The notes: generated from the letters alone by a model not told the origin. A DNA stretch of 64,000 nt from Pontibacter qinzhouensis (GCF_008017455.1 NZ_VRTY01000010.1:25379-89378), one strand, 5' to 3'. Shown: positions 49,567-58,228, numbered from the stretch's first letter. Program-made: numbers and translations.

Positions 49567-50208
49567 ATGAAAGATAGCCTGAAAGATTTTGTAGAGCAGA
49601 ACAGAGAGGAGTTCGATGTGTTCGAACCCCGCCCTGAGTTGTGGCAGGAGATCTGCAAAGAGTTGCCGGCAAAAAAGGAGGAAGCTAAAGTTATCCGTTT
49701 CAGTTTTGGTGACAACACTAGCTTTAGCACCGACTTTGCCTTTATGCGTGTTGCAGCAGCTGTTTTATTACTGTTGGGCTGTGGCCTTACTTTGCTGCTT
49801 ACCAAACAGAACGTTGCTAACAATGCCAACACCATAGCAGCAACAGAGCAGGTAACCATAAACCGCATTGCCCCTGAACTGGTAGAGGTAGAGGCTTACT
49901 ATACCACCCTCATAAACAGCAAGAAAAACGAACTGAGCGATTACGACCTGAAAGTTCTTGGCCTGGACGATGACCAAAGCATAGACCGGGAACTGGCCCG
50001 CCTCGACAGTAACTACAAAGAACTTAAACAACAACTGTATACAACTCCAAACACCGAAAAAGTGATGGGCGCTATGATCCAGAATTTGCAGATACGGATA
50101 GAGGTGCTGAACCGCCAACTGGAGGTGCTGGAGAAAATTGAACAAATGCAAAAAACGCAGAATATAAATACCCAAAGCGATGAAACCACGAATGCATCTA
50201 CTATTTAA
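49567..50208 (+). CDS. Single-pass membrane protein, putative anti-sigma factor
   Basis: 213 residues: cytoplasmic N-terminus of about 58 residues, one membrane segment (about 59-79, FMRVAAAVLLLLGCGLTLLL), then a periplasmic part with coiled-coil character (SIDRELARLDSNYKELKQQL, NLQIRIEVLNRQLEVLEKIE). Position directly after an ECF sigma gene and this topology suggest an anti-sigma factor; there is no HxxxCxxC zinc motif, so the call is by context only. Its last 29 bases overlap the next gene. Confidence 0.6.
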   Translation: MKDSLKDFVEQNREEFDVFEPRPELWQEICKELPAKKEEAKVIRFSFGDNTSFSTDFAFMRVAAAVLLLLGCGLTLLLTKQNVANNANTIAATEQVTINRIAPELVEVEAYYTTLINSKKNELSDYDLKVLGLDDDQSIDRELARLDSNYKELKQQLYTTPNTEKVMGAMIQNLQIRIEVLNRQLEVLEKIEQMQKTQNINTQSDETTNASTI

Positions 50209-51397
50209 AGCTTTTACCCTATTACTGCTCCTGCCTGCTACGCTGTTCGCGCAAAAAGCCCCTGACTGCGACCAGTTACCCGAACTGCCGGAGTCGGTGC
50301 TGCCGCTTCTGGCTAGCCTTGGTAACCTGCAGGAGCTCTCGGAGCTAAAGCGCCTCGGCCAGCTGGAAGACCTAAAACAGCTAAAAGACCTGCAACAACT
50401 CTCTAACCTGAAGCAACTGGAGAGCCTTGCCCAACTCAGCGAGCTGCAGTACCTGGTACAAACCAACCCAGACCCCGAGTGCACCACCCTCAGTGCAAGT
50501 ACTGCCACCGCATTTTCGGCCGAAAAACAACGGGTTGTTGAAAAAACATACAAAGTAGGAAGTTCCGATATGCTCTCGATCCAGAATAAATTCGGCAAAG
50601 TGCACGTAAACACCTGGGACAGAAAAGAGATTCACGTAGTCGTAACCATGATCAGCCGCGCCAACTCCGACCAGAAGGCGCAGGAAACCTTAGACAACAT
50701 TAAGGTGACAGAAAGCCGCGATGGCAAAAGCATAAACTGGCGCACCGAACTGGCTCCTGTAAAGGTGCAAGGCAACAACCAGCGCAGCTTCGAGATAAAC
50801 TATGTTGTTTCCATGCCCGCTGAAAACCCGCTGACGATAGCCAACAGCTTTGGCGATGTTTACCTGGCTTCCTTTAAAGGAAAAGCAGACATAACAGTAA
50901 AATACGGTTCCCTGAAAACTGGACAGCTGAGTAACTCCTCTAATATAGTAAAAGTGGCGTACGGTTCAGCTAACTGTGGCTTTATAAACGGTGGTGCTGT
51001 GGATATTGCCTACTCTTCTATGAATTTAGAAGGAACCAACGGGCTGCAGGGGTCGTCGAAATTCAGCAGCATGAAAATAGGCAGTCTGCAAAACGACCTG
51101 AACATTAGCCTGAAGCACGGTTCGTTGCGAGTAGATAATATCAGCAGAAATGTGAATAATATCAGCGTAGATGGTGGTTTTAGCCCTATTGCCCTTAACT
51201 TTGAAGATAACTCCTCCTTTAATTTCGATGTGAATGTTCAGTTTGGCAGCTTCAATTTCGATAAGAATCTGGTTAATGTATCTTCCTTAGAAAAAAGCCA
51301 CACCTCTGCCGCTTATAAAGGCAAATATGGCAGTGCAAACTCCAAAGGCTCTGTTAATATTACCTCTAAATACGGAGATGTTAAATTCTCAAAGTAA
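50180..51397 (+). CDS. Secreted protein: Lxx-triplet segment plus DUF4097-like beta domain
   Basis: 405 residues. Signal peptide (LLFKAFTLLLLLPATLFAQ, about 7-25). Residues 41-92 have Leu at every third position, 18 times without a break (LQELSELKRLGQLEDLKQLK and on). From about 120 to the end, Gly/Ser/Asn-rich short beta strands (NSFGDVYLASFKGKADITVK, FGSFNFDKN) resemble DUF4097 putative adhesins, probably a beta-helix. Overlaps the putative anti-sigma gene by 29 bp, so the three genes form one unit. A second Met at residue 5 is an alternative start. Confidence 0.65.
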   Translation: MKPRMHLLFKAFTLLLLLPATLFAQKAPDCDQLPELPESVLPLLASLGNLQELSELKRLGQLEDLKQLKDLQQLSNLKQLESLAQLSELQYLVQTNPDPECTTLSASTATAFSAEKQRVVEKTYKVGSSDMLSIQNKFGKVHVNTWDRKEIHVVVTMISRANSDQKAQETLDNIKVTESRDGKSINWRTELAPVKVQGNNQRSFEINYVVSMPAENPLTIANSFGDVYLASFKGKADITVKYGSLKTGQLSNSSNIVKVAYGSANCGFINGGAVDIAYSSMNLEGTNGLQGSSKFSSMKIGSLQNDLNISLKHGSLRVDNISRNVNNISVDGGFSPIALNFEDNSSFNFDVNVQFGSFNFDKNLVNVSSLEKSHTSAAYKGKYGSANSKGSVNITSKYGDVKFSK

Positions 51398-51424
51398 TTC
51401 TGAAACATTAACTCACACAGTTTA

Positions 51425-51461
51425 AAGCAGAAAAGCCAGCTTCATGCTGGCTTTTCTGTTT
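51425..51461 (+). terminator. Rho-independent terminator of the sigma cassette
   Basis: 13-bp perfect stem CAGAAAAGCCAGC / GCTGGCTTTTCTG (51428-51440 and 51446-51458), loop TTCAT, flanked by A and T runs. Confidence 0.88.
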
Positions 51462-51474
51462 AAGAGCAGCAAGA

Positions 51475-51531
51475 ACCCTTGACGAATTTTGGCCAGAAAC
51501 CTTTCCGGAGGCTGTTTTTATTTGAATAATT
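51475..51531 (-). repeat. 57-bp dispersed element, copy 14
   Basis: ACCCTTGACGAATTTTGG at the left, CCTTTCCGGAGGC in the middle, TTTTTATTTGAATAATT at the right. It ends 67 bp before the RidA start. Confidence 0.88.
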
Positions 51532-51598
51532 GGCAGGATGCACTATTGTTGCCGACCGATTTACTAAGAGATGCTCCTCAAAAGTTATATATTTGACT

Positions 51599-52042
51599 AT
51601 GGCAACAGAAAACGAAATGCTGCATTCTTCTAAAGCGCCTGAGCCTGTAGGCTTGTACCCGCACGCCCGGCGTGCAGGTAATTTGCTGTTCTTGTCTGGT
51701 GTCGGCCCCAGGCAGCGCGGCTCTAACCAGGTACCAGGCGTAGAACTCGATGAGGCCGGAAACATAACAGCTTACGACATAGAGAAGCAATGCCATGCCG
51801 TTTTTCAAAATGTGCGCTACATCCTCGAAGAGGCTGGCGTTAGCTGGAACAGCTTGGTAGATGTAACTGTTTTCCTGACAAACATGAAGGATGACTTTGC
51901 AACCTACAACCGGATTTATGCCGAGTACTTCAGCGAGAACCAGCCGTGCCGTACTACAGTAGAAGTAAGCAGTTTGCCAACACCTATCGCCATAGAGCTT
52001 AAATGCATTGCTGCTGTGGGAGAGAAGCAAACGCAGCGTTAA
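51599..52042 (+). CDS. RidA family protein, possibly a 2-aminomuconate deaminase-type member
   Basis: 147 residues from ATG 51599 (MATENEMLHSSKAPEPVG); an earlier in-frame start at 51530 begins at the edge of a repeat and is unlikely. RidA fold with the conserved Arg in QPCRTTVEVSSLP and Glu in IELKCIAAV. The GLYPHARRAGNLLFLSGVGP start and the greater length than RidA (about 128 aa) recall the 2-aminomuconate deaminase group of tryptophan degradation; no other gene of that pathway is nearby, so enamine/imine deaminase is the safe call. The MutS-like gene follows after 28 bp. Confidence 0.8.
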   Translation: MATENEMLHSSKAPEPVGLYPHARRAGNLLFLSGVGPRQRGSNQVPGVELDEAGNITAYDIEKQCHAVFQNVRYILEEAGVSWNSLVDVTVFLTNMKDDFATYNRIYAEYFSENQPCRTTVEVSSLPTPIAIELKCIAAVGEKQTQR

Positions 52043-52070
52043 ATTACATCAGGAACAAAAAACCAAATTG

Positions 52071-53891
52071 GTGAATCATACAAAAATTGAAAGTTTTACC
52101 CAACGCTCAAACGCGTTGGAGGAGAAGGAAAAGAAAGCAGCTTCGAAGTCGGGGTTAATCTCGTGGTTGCGGGTGTTGGTTTTTGTAGCTGGCATAGTTG
52201 TCGCCTGGTATTTGTTCAGCACAGATCGGAACGCGGCAGGTGCCGTTAGCATCGTTATTTTTTATACACTTTTTGTGGTGGTGATGCGGTGGCACAGCCG
52301 CCTCGACTACAGTTACCAGCACTACAAGTTACTGCGCCAGCTAAACCAGGAAGAGGTGGAGCGGCTGCAAGGCCAGCTCGACAAGTTTGATGGCGGCACC
52401 CAGTTCATAAACGATCAGCACCCTTATACCTCCGACCTCGATATTTTCGGGCGCAATTCGCTCTTTCAACTTATTAACCGCTCAGTGTCAGGTATCGGAA
52501 AAGCAAAGTTGGCATCCTGGATGCAAGGTGCAGCTCCTGTAGCCGAAGTTGCCAGGCGACAGGCAGCTGTAGGAGCATTGGCCCAACCTACGCAGCTTAA
52601 CTGGCTGCAGGACTTCGTGGCTAAGTCGCGGCACTACAAGCACACAGAGGCAGCGGCAGGCCATTTTATAGACTGGTTGCGGAAAAGCAATTTCTACAAG
52701 CAGCACCCTGCCCTAAAGCTGCTTCTTTTTGTGCTGCCGGTGCTTACGCTGGGAGCCATTGTGGCCTGGTTTATGGGTTACTCCGGTTACATAGCAGTTG
52801 GTTTTCTGGCTGTGCAATACCTGGTGAGCTACAAGTATACGGCTGCGCGCGATGAGTACTATGAGAAGAGCATTGGTATGTACGAGGCCATCCGCAGTTA
52901 CAAAGACCAGTTGCAGCACATAGAGCCCGAGAAGTTTAATGATCCTTTTCTGGAGGAACTGAGAAGTCAGCTCTTTCACGACGGGGCCATGGTATCGGGC
53001 TGTATCAGCAAGTTGTCTACTATTATCGATTATTTTTCGTGGCGGCTGAGTACACTGATGAGCTTTTTCCTGAATACCATCCTCATGTGGGATTTCTTCT
53101 GGATGTACAGGCTGGAAAGCTGGAAGCAGCACCGTCTGGATCAGGTGGAGCATTCTTTCGAAGTACTGGCTACATTTGAGGCGCTGGCAAGCATTGCGTC
53201 GTTTCAGTATGCTAACCCACATTATGCAGTGCCAGAGTTGAGCAGCGTACCATTTAAATTTAAGGCAGAACAGCTGGCGCACCCGCTCATATTCTCGGTA
53301 CAACGGGTTGCCAACGATTTTGAGATGCAGGGTGCCGGTAAAACCATGGTGGTAACGGGCTCCAACATGTCTGGCAAAACTACTTTTTTAAGAACGGTAG
53401 GTATCAACATAGTACTGGCGCTGATGGGAGCACCTGCCTGTGCCGATAAACTGAAAGTGGCTCCCGTGCAGGTGTATACCGCCATGCGCACCGCCGATAA
53501 CCTGGCCGAAAACACCTCTTCTTTTTATGCCGAGCTAAAGCGCTTACGTATACTCCTCAACATGACGGAACAGGAGCAGGAGCCTGTTTTTTACCTATTG
53601 GATGAAATATTGAAAGGCACCAATTCCCGCGACCGCCATGCCGGCGCCATGGCCCTGATACGGCAGTTGCACCAGCGCAATACCTCCGGCCTCATCTCCA
53701 CACACGACCTGGAACTGGGGGCAATGGAGCAGGAACTGAAAGGCAGCGTCGAAAATTACAGCTTTAACAGCACCATAGAAGGCGACAAAATTATTTTTGA
53801 TTATACCCTGCAAAAGGGCATCTGCCGCAGTTTTAATGCAAGCAAGCTCATGCAACTGATGGGTATCGCCATTGAAGAAGAAGCCGTATAG
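52071..53891 (+). CDS. Membrane-anchored MutS-like ATPase
   Basis: 606 residues with the likely start GTG 52071; there is no ATG before the first membrane helix. Hydrophobic segments at about 31-50 and 56-74 (LISWLRVLVFVAGIVVAWYL) and again near 215-255. The C-terminal MutS ATPase domain has Walker A TGSNMSGKTTFLRT, Walker B PVFYLLDEILKGTNSRDR and the His motif STHDLELG. It lacks the MutS mismatch-recognition and connector domains, so it is not the mismatch-repair MutS; membrane MutS-like proteins of this type are common in Bacteroidota and their role is unknown. Confidence 0.85.
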   Translation: MNHTKIESFTQRSNALEEKEKKAASKSGLISWLRVLVFVAGIVVAWYLFSTDRNAAGAVSIVIFYTLFVVVMRWHSRLDYSYQHYKLLRQLNQEEVERLQGQLDKFDGGTQFINDQHPYTSDLDIFGRNSLFQLINRSVSGIGKAKLASWMQGAAPVAEVARRQAAVGALAQPTQLNWLQDFVAKSRHYKHTEAAAGHFIDWLRKSNFYKQHPALKLLLFVLPVLTLGAIVAWFMGYSGYIAVGFLAVQYLVSYKYTAARDEYYEKSIGMYEAIRSYKDQLQHIEPEKFNDPFLEELRSQLFHDGAMVSGCISKLSTIIDYFSWRLSTLMSFFLNTILMWDFFWMYRLESWKQHRLDQVEHSFEVLATFEALASIASFQYANPHYAVPELSSVPFKFKAEQLAHPLIFSVQRVANDFEMQGAGKTMVVTGSNMSGKTTFLRTVGINIVLALMGAPACADKLKVAPVQVYTAMRTADNLAENTSSFYAELKRLRILLNMTEQEQEPVFYLLDEILKGTNSRDRHAGAMALIRQLHQRNTSGLISTHDLELGAMEQELKGSVENYSFNSTIEGDKIIFDYTLQKGICRSFNASKLMQLMGIAIEEEAV

Positions 53892-53976
53892 CCAATAGCT
53901 GAAATAGAAGTTCTTTATTTTTATGCAGATTAATTCAACTTTCAATTACTATACTACCACATTAGCACATTAAAAA

Positions 53977-54219
53977 ATGAGAGCAGTAGCAGACATACCT
54001 CACCCTAGCCTGAAAATAACGTTGCTGTCGTGGAACAGCAAGTATTTAATTAAGTTTGAAAAAGGCGATTTTGAACAGACTTACAAAGTCAGAGAAATGG
54101 ATGTGGACGGAGATGAGGGAGCGAAAGCCCTGATAGATGATGACTTTATCGAAGCTGTGGAGAACAGGTTTTTAGCCATGCGCGATGCCTTTGTATCTAC
54201 TATGCGCAGGCATAACTAA
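53977..54219 (+). CDS. Small protein of unknown function
   Basis: 80 residues, soluble, charged. Starts MRAVADIPHPSLKITLLSWN; pattern of a beta-rich first half (KYLIKFEKGDFEQTYKV) and a helical second half (DDDFIEAVENRFLAMRDAFV). Family not recognised. Codon use matches neighbours and a plausible 85-bp gap precedes it, so it is probably real. Confidence 0.6.
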   Translation: MRAVADIPHPSLKITLLSWNSKYLIKFEKGDFEQTYKVREMDVDGDEGAKALIDDDFIEAVENRFLAMRDAFVSTMRRHN

Positions 54220-54278
54220 GTAGATTTTTTCTGCCATACATGCTTCTCGACTCGTTTTTTTCATCATTCGAAAGATAA

Positions 54279-55172
54279 ATGCCTATGGAAATAAAGGGAA
54301 AGTATATCAATCCGTTTACAGACTTTGGATTTAAAAAGCTTTTCGGTTCTGAATTTAATAAAGAACTGCTGATCGACTTTCTGAACCAGGTGCTAGGTGA
54401 TCGGGAGCAGGTCCAGGATCTGACATACCTGAACCCGGAGCAGCTTGGTAATTTACCAGAAGATCGTAAAGCTATTTATGATCTTTATTGCGAAAATGAA
54501 CGAGGAGAGAAGTTTATAATTGAACTGCAACATGTACGGCAGGAGTTTTTTAAAGACAGGAGCATCTTCTATGCTACTTTTCCGGTGCAGAGCCAGGCAC
54601 CAAAGGGCAAGGCTTGGGATTATCGCCTGAAAGCAGTTTATACAATTGGTATCCTGAACTTCAGTTTTCATGATTTAAGCGAGCAAGATCGTTTTGTGCG
54701 GGAGGTGCAGTTACTCGATACCAAAACAGGTGAAGTATTTTACGATAAGTTAACGTTTATTTACCTGGAGGTGCCTCGGTTCAAAAAGCAGGAGGAAGAA
54801 CTGGAAACACATTTTGATAAATGGATGTTTGTATTAAAGAACCTGCACAGGTTTCAGGAGCGCCCCCGCAAACTACAGGAGCGGGTGTTTACTAAGTTAT
54901 TTGCAGAAGCAGAAATAGCAAAACTAAATGCAGAAGATATGAGAACGTATCAGGAAAGCTTGAAAGTATACAGAGATAATCAGAACACATTCGATTATTC
55001 TATTAAAGAAGCTAAGCGAAAAGGTAGAGAGGAAGGTAGAGAAGAAGGCTGGAACGAGGGCCACCATGCTGCTCAACTGGAGATTGCAAAACAGTTAAAG
55101 GCCAGAGGAATAGCTCTTGTTGTAATTGCCGAAGCCACTGGCTTGCCGGAGGAAGAACTGGAGAAGCTTTAA
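54279..55172 (+). CDS. Rpn-type PD-(D/E)XK nuclease / transposase-like protein
   Basis: 297 residues. KYINPFTDFGFKKLFGSE start, the nuclease core Asp68 (IYDLYCENERGEKF) and Glu82-Leu-Gln84, the E-x-Q variant of the active site, and a C-terminal tail KGREEGREEGWNEG followed by VVIAEATGLPEEELEKL. This is the pattern of the Rpn (YhgA-like) family, whose E. coli members raise RecA-independent recombination. No inverted repeats or target duplications flank it, so it is not recognisable as an insertion sequence. Converges with tsf. Confidence 0.85.
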   Translation: MPMEIKGKYINPFTDFGFKKLFGSEFNKELLIDFLNQVLGDREQVQDLTYLNPEQLGNLPEDRKAIYDLYCENERGEKFIIELQHVRQEFFKDRSIFYATFPVQSQAPKGKAWDYRLKAVYTIGILNFSFHDLSEQDRFVREVQLLDTKTGEVFYDKLTFIYLEVPRFKKQEEELETHFDKWMFVLKNLHRFQERPRKLQERVFTKLFAEAEIAKLNAEDMRTYQESLKVYRDNQNTFDYSIKEAKRKGREEGREEGWNEGHHAAQLEIAKQLKARGIALVVIAEATGLPEEELEKL

Positions 55173-55176
55173 AATA

Positions 55177-55210
55177 AGAAAGGCCCGCTTTCGGCGGGCC
55201 TTTCTGTAAA
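55177..55210. terminator. Bidirectional terminator between the Rpn gene and tsf
   Basis: 12-bp perfect stem AGAAAGGCCCGC / GCGGGCCTTTCT (55177-55188 and 55194-55205), loop TTTCG, A-rich left and T-rich right flank. Works for both convergent genes. Confidence 0.88.
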
Positions 55211-55226
55211 AGTAGTTTTTAGAAAA

Positions 55227-56060
55227 TTAACCGATTGCTACACGCTTAAAGTCAGTAACTTTTAAGCCTTTGCTGGTTTTCTCCAGTAACTGGGAAATGC
55301 TAAGCGAAGAATCTTTCACGAACTCCTGGTTTAACAGGGTGTTTTCCTTGTAGAACTTGTTCAGCTTGCCTTGTGCAATTTTCTCCAGCATAGCCTCTGG
55401 CTTGCCTTCAGCACGTGCCTGCTCTTTACCAATCTCGATTTCACGCTCAATAGTAGCAGCATCAACACCATCTTTGTCAAGGGCAATTGGCTTCATGGCG
55501 GCAATCTGCATGGCAATGTCTTTACCAACTTCAGTTACATCTGTTCCGCTGGTGCTGTCAAGTGCTACCAGTACACCTAATTTACCGTTTGAGTGGTTGT
55601 AGGCAACAACTTTCTCAGCAGATACAGACTCGTAAGCTACTACATCAATTTTCTCACCGATTTTACCCATCAGGTCAGTCAGGTGGTCTTGCAGCGAACG
55701 GCCATCAGCCTGAGGTGCAGCAAGCAGTTCTTCTTTGGTAGCAGCGTTAGTAGAAACAGCAGTTTCCAAAACTGTTTGTGCTAACGTCTGGAAGTCGGCT
55801 ACTTTAGAAACAGGCTCAGTTTCGCAGGCAACAGCTACTACTTTACCAGTAGAACCATCTTCGCTTACTTGCGTCAGAACGATACCTTCAGAGGTCGCGT
55901 TGTCGGCACGCTTGCTGGCTATTTTCTGGCCTTGTTTTCTTAAAATATCTTTAGCCGCTTCAAAGTCGCCGTTTGCTTCAGTAAGCGCTTTTTTGCAATC
56001 CATCATACCGGCTCCGGTTTCCTGGCGGAGTCTGTTTACGTCTTGTGCTGTAATAGCCAT
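55227..56060 (-). CDS. tsf: Elongation factor Ts
   Basis: 277 residues; nucleotide-exchange factor for EF-Tu. N-terminal UBA-like domain with LRQETGAGMMDCKKALTEAN and the TDFKRVAIG C-terminus. Core shows AMQIAAMKPIAL with a conserved pattern. Last gene of rplM-rpsI-rpsB-tsf; a 207-bp gap with a hairpin (56200-56241) separates it from rpsB. Confidence 0.97.
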   Translation of the reverse strand: MAITAQDVNRLRQETGAGMMDCKKALTEANGDFEAAKDILRKQGQKIASKRADNATSEGIVLTQVSEDGSTGKVVAVACETEPVSKVADFQTLAQTVLETAVSTNAATKEELLAAPQADGRSLQDHLTDLMGKIGEKIDVVAYESVSAEKVVAYNHSNGKLGVLVALDSTSGTDVTEVGKDIAMQIAAMKPIALDKDGVDAATIEREIEIGKEQARAEGKPEAMLEKIAQGKLNKFYKENTLLNQEFVKDSSLSISQLLEKTSKGLKVTDFKRVAIG

Positions 56061-56199
56061 TTTTTTATAATTAGAAATTAAAAATTATAAATTAGAAATT
56101 CTGTTAATGGGGGAGCAGAAGAGGAGATTATATAAATATTGATTCTGAAAAAGTCTGGTATCTAAAATCTAGCATTTATAATCTTCTAAATCCCCTAAA

Positions 56200-56241
56200 A
56201 CAAACTGAACATTGAAGCAGCTCGCTCAATGTTCAGTTTGT
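56200..56241 (-). terminator. Hairpin terminator or attenuator between rpsB and tsf
   Basis: 16-bp perfect stem (ACAAACTGAACATTGA with its complement, 56200-56215 and 56226-56241), 10-nt loop; on the - strand it is followed by TTTT. It may lower tsf expression relative to rpsB. Downstream toward tsf lie AT-rich ATTAGAAATT and TCTAAAATCTAG words. Confidence 0.7.
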
Positions 56242-56267
56242 TGTAATGGTGCAATAGGAGCGATTGA

Positions 56268-57035
56268 CTATTGTTCGTCAGCTTCCTGCTTGGCTTTAAT
56301 GCCTTCTTCCTCAGAACGCTTGCGCTCAGTTTCTTCTTTGTCTACTTTCCGCTCAGATAAACCTTCTTCAATCGCCTTACCCATGATAGACACGATAAGA
56401 GAGATTGATTTAGAAGCATCGTCGTTTGCAGGAATAGGGAAATCTACCAGCTCAGGGTTTGAGTTTGTATCGCAAACTGCAAAAACTGGCAGGTTCAGCT
56501 TCTGTGCTTCTTTTACGGCGATGTGCTCACGCTTCACGTCTACCACAAAAAGGGCGGCAGGCAGTCTGGAAAGGTCATTGATGCCACCTAATACACGGTC
56601 GAGCTTCTCACGCTCACGAGACAGCATCAGCTTCTCACGTTTCGCCAGGGCAGCAGACTGAATTGGGTCCTTCATCATTTTGTCGATAGTCGACATTTTC
56701 TTCAAAGACTTACGCACCGTAGCGAAGTTGGTAAGCATACCACCTAACCAACGCTCCGTAACGTAAGGCATTTTCAGCCTTTTTGCTTCGTCTGATACGA
56801 TTTCCTGTGCCTGCTTTTTAGTAGCCACAAACATAATCTTACGGCCAGACTTGGCGATGTTCTTGATCGCATTCGTAGCTTCTTCCAGAGAGGCTAACGT
56901 TTTGTTCAAGTCAATAATGTGGATTCCGTTCTTCTCCATGAAGATGTACGGAGCCATTTTCGGATCCCACTTGCGGGTAAGGTGGCCAAAGTGAACACCT
57001 GCCTCAAGTAATTCTTTATAATTAGTACTTGCCAT
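56268..57035 (-). CDS. rpsB: 30S ribosomal protein S2 (uS2)
   Basis: 255 residues. The signature [21 protein letters not shown] at the N-terminus (first 20 residues of it conserved), [11 protein letters not shown] and the [19 protein letters not shown] segment are intact. Glu/Lys-rich C-terminal tail ([19 protein letters not shown]). Recruits S1 to the 30S subunit in other bacteria. 21 bp after rpsI. Confidence 0.97.
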   Translation of the reverse strand: MASTNYKELLEAGVHFGHLTRKWDPKMAPYIFMEKNGIHIIDLNKTLASLEEATNAIKNIAKSGRKIMFVATKKQAQEIVSDEAKRLKMPYVTERWLGGMLTNFATVRKSLKKMSTIDKMMKDPIQSAALAKREKLMLSREREKLDRVLGGINDLSRLPAALFVVDVKREHIAVKEAQKLNLPVFAVCDTNSNPELVDFPIPANDDASKSISLIVSIMGKAIEEGLSERKVDKEETERKRSEEEGIKAKQEADEQ

Positions 57036-57056
57036 CTTGTTGATACACCTTTAATA

Positions 57057-57443
57057 TTAACGTTTACTGAACTGGAACGAACGACGCGCTTTGCGCTTAC
57101 CGAACTTCTTACGCTCTACCATGCGAGGATCTCTGGTGATAAATCCTTCTTTACGGAGAGCTGATTTAGTCTCGGCGTTTTCTACTACCAGTGCTTTCGA
57201 TATAGCAAGTCTGAGTGCTTCAGCCTGGCCGCTTACACCACCACCTTTTAGATTGGCTTTTACATCGTATTTGCCAATTGAATCTAAGGTTTGAAACGGC
57301 TGATTCACAATAGTCTGTAATACTTCGTTAGGGAAGTACTGCTTGATATCTTTACCGTTAATAGTGATATTCCCTTGCCCAGGCGTCAGGTATATGCGCG
57401 CCACCGAGGTTTTTCTTCTACCAGATGTATTGATAACTTCCAT
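57057..57443 (-). CDS. rpsI: 30S ribosomal protein S9 (uS9)
   Basis: 128 residues; its C-terminal tail KARRSFQFSKR reaches the P-site tRNA. NTSGRRKTSVARIYL start and GGGVSGQAEALRLAISKAL signature. Start 5 bp after the rplM stop on the - strand. Confidence 0.97.
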   Translation of the reverse strand: MEVINTSGRRKTSVARIYLTPGQGNITINGKDIKQYFPNEVLQTIVNQPFQTLDSIGKYDVKANLKGGGVSGQAEALRLAISKALVVENAETKSALRKEGFITRDPRMVERKKFGKRKARRSFQFSKR

Positions 57444-57448
57444 TAATA

Positions 57449-57898
57449 TTAGATGTTGAAGGTTAATTCTTTAGGCTGCTGAGCTGCAAATGGATGCTCG
57501 CTTCCTGCAAAAACATGAAGATTTCTGAATAGCTCACTGCCTAATCTGTTTTTGGGTAACATGCCTCTAACAGCACGCTCTACCAAAAGAGTAGAAGATT
57601 TAGCCTTAAGCTCACGGGGCGAAGTTCTCCGCTGACCGCCTGGGTAACCAGTGTGTGTCAGGTAATACTTCTGATCCCATTTGCGACCTGAGAAACGAAC
57701 CGCATCAGAGTTGATAACGATTACGTTGTCACCGCAGTCAACGTGAGGAGTGTAAGAGGGTTTGTGTTTCCCCTTCAGGATCTTGGCAATTTCAGATGCC
57801 ACACGACCCAAGTTTCCTTGCCCTGCGTCTACAATCACCCAGCCTTTGTTGGCTGTTTTCTTGTTAACGTACTGGGTTTTATAACTTAAATGATCCAT
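57449..57898 (-). CDS. rplM: 50S ribosomal protein L13 (uL13)
   Basis: 149 residues; early 50S assembly protein. WVIVDAGQGNLGRVASEIAK and VERAVRGMLPKNRLGSELFR are the family signatures. First gene of the operon, with a consensus promoter 67 bp upstream. Confidence 0.97.
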   Translation of the reverse strand: MDHLSYKTQYVNKKTANKGWVIVDAGQGNLGRVASEIAKILKGKHKPSYTPHVDCGDNVIVINSDAVRFSGRKWDQKYYLTHTGYPGGQRRTSPRELKAKSSTLLVERAVRGMLPKNRLGSELFRNLHVFAGSEHPFAAQQPKELTFNI

Positions 57899-57964
57899 TA
57901 ATAGTGGTTGTAAGCGATTTATTGAAAATTATTATTTTATTCTTCGGTTCCTGAAAAATGGTCA

Positions 57965-57995
57965 CAAAGATACAAGTAGTTTTTTTGATATGCAA
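57965..57995 (-). promoter_or_regulatory. Promoter of rplM-rpsI-rpsB-tsf
   Basis: On the - strand TTG (57993-57995) and TAtcTTTG (57965-57972) with a 20-nt spacer. The boxes resemble those before rplC and rpsH (TTGCA and TATCTTTG). Confidence 0.78.
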
Positions 57996-58228
57996 CAGTA
58001 CTCCTGAAATATACTGTGTAACAGGCAAATACTGCCTGAACCCTTGGCAAAATTCGAGTGGAAATCCTTTTGGAGGCTGTTTTTATTTGAATAATCTGGT
58101 TGTTGATTGGTAGTTGTTAAAAATTAAATTGAGGCTATAGGCACTGATATGTTGAAGGAGTAATTGGGAGAATGGAGCTGTTTAGGGACATTGTTATTTC
58201 CCATAGATAGTTACAGCCAAGCAGGGCC
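57996..58228. other. Intergenic region between rplM and the peroxidase gene
   Basis: Together with the rplM promoter this gap is 330 bp. It holds one copy of the 57-bp element (58040-58096); nothing else was recognised, and no clear terminator for the peroxidase gene. Confidence 0.6.
58040..58096 (-). repeat. 57-bp dispersed element, copy 15
   Basis: ACCCTTGGCAAAATTC at the left, CCTTTTGGAGGC in the middle, TTTTTATTTGAATAATC at the right. The next 17 bases (TGGTTGTTGATTGGTAG) resemble those beyond copy 1. Confidence 0.88.

Noticed and set aside
49768..50613. 281-codon open frame antisense to the sigma cassette
   Set aside because: Ser/Cys/Arg-rich antisense frame; the two sense genes under it have signal peptide and membrane features.
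51588..51595. TATATTTG as a -7 box for the RidA gene
   Set aside because: Transcription would start at or after the ATG and there is no TTG at the right distance.
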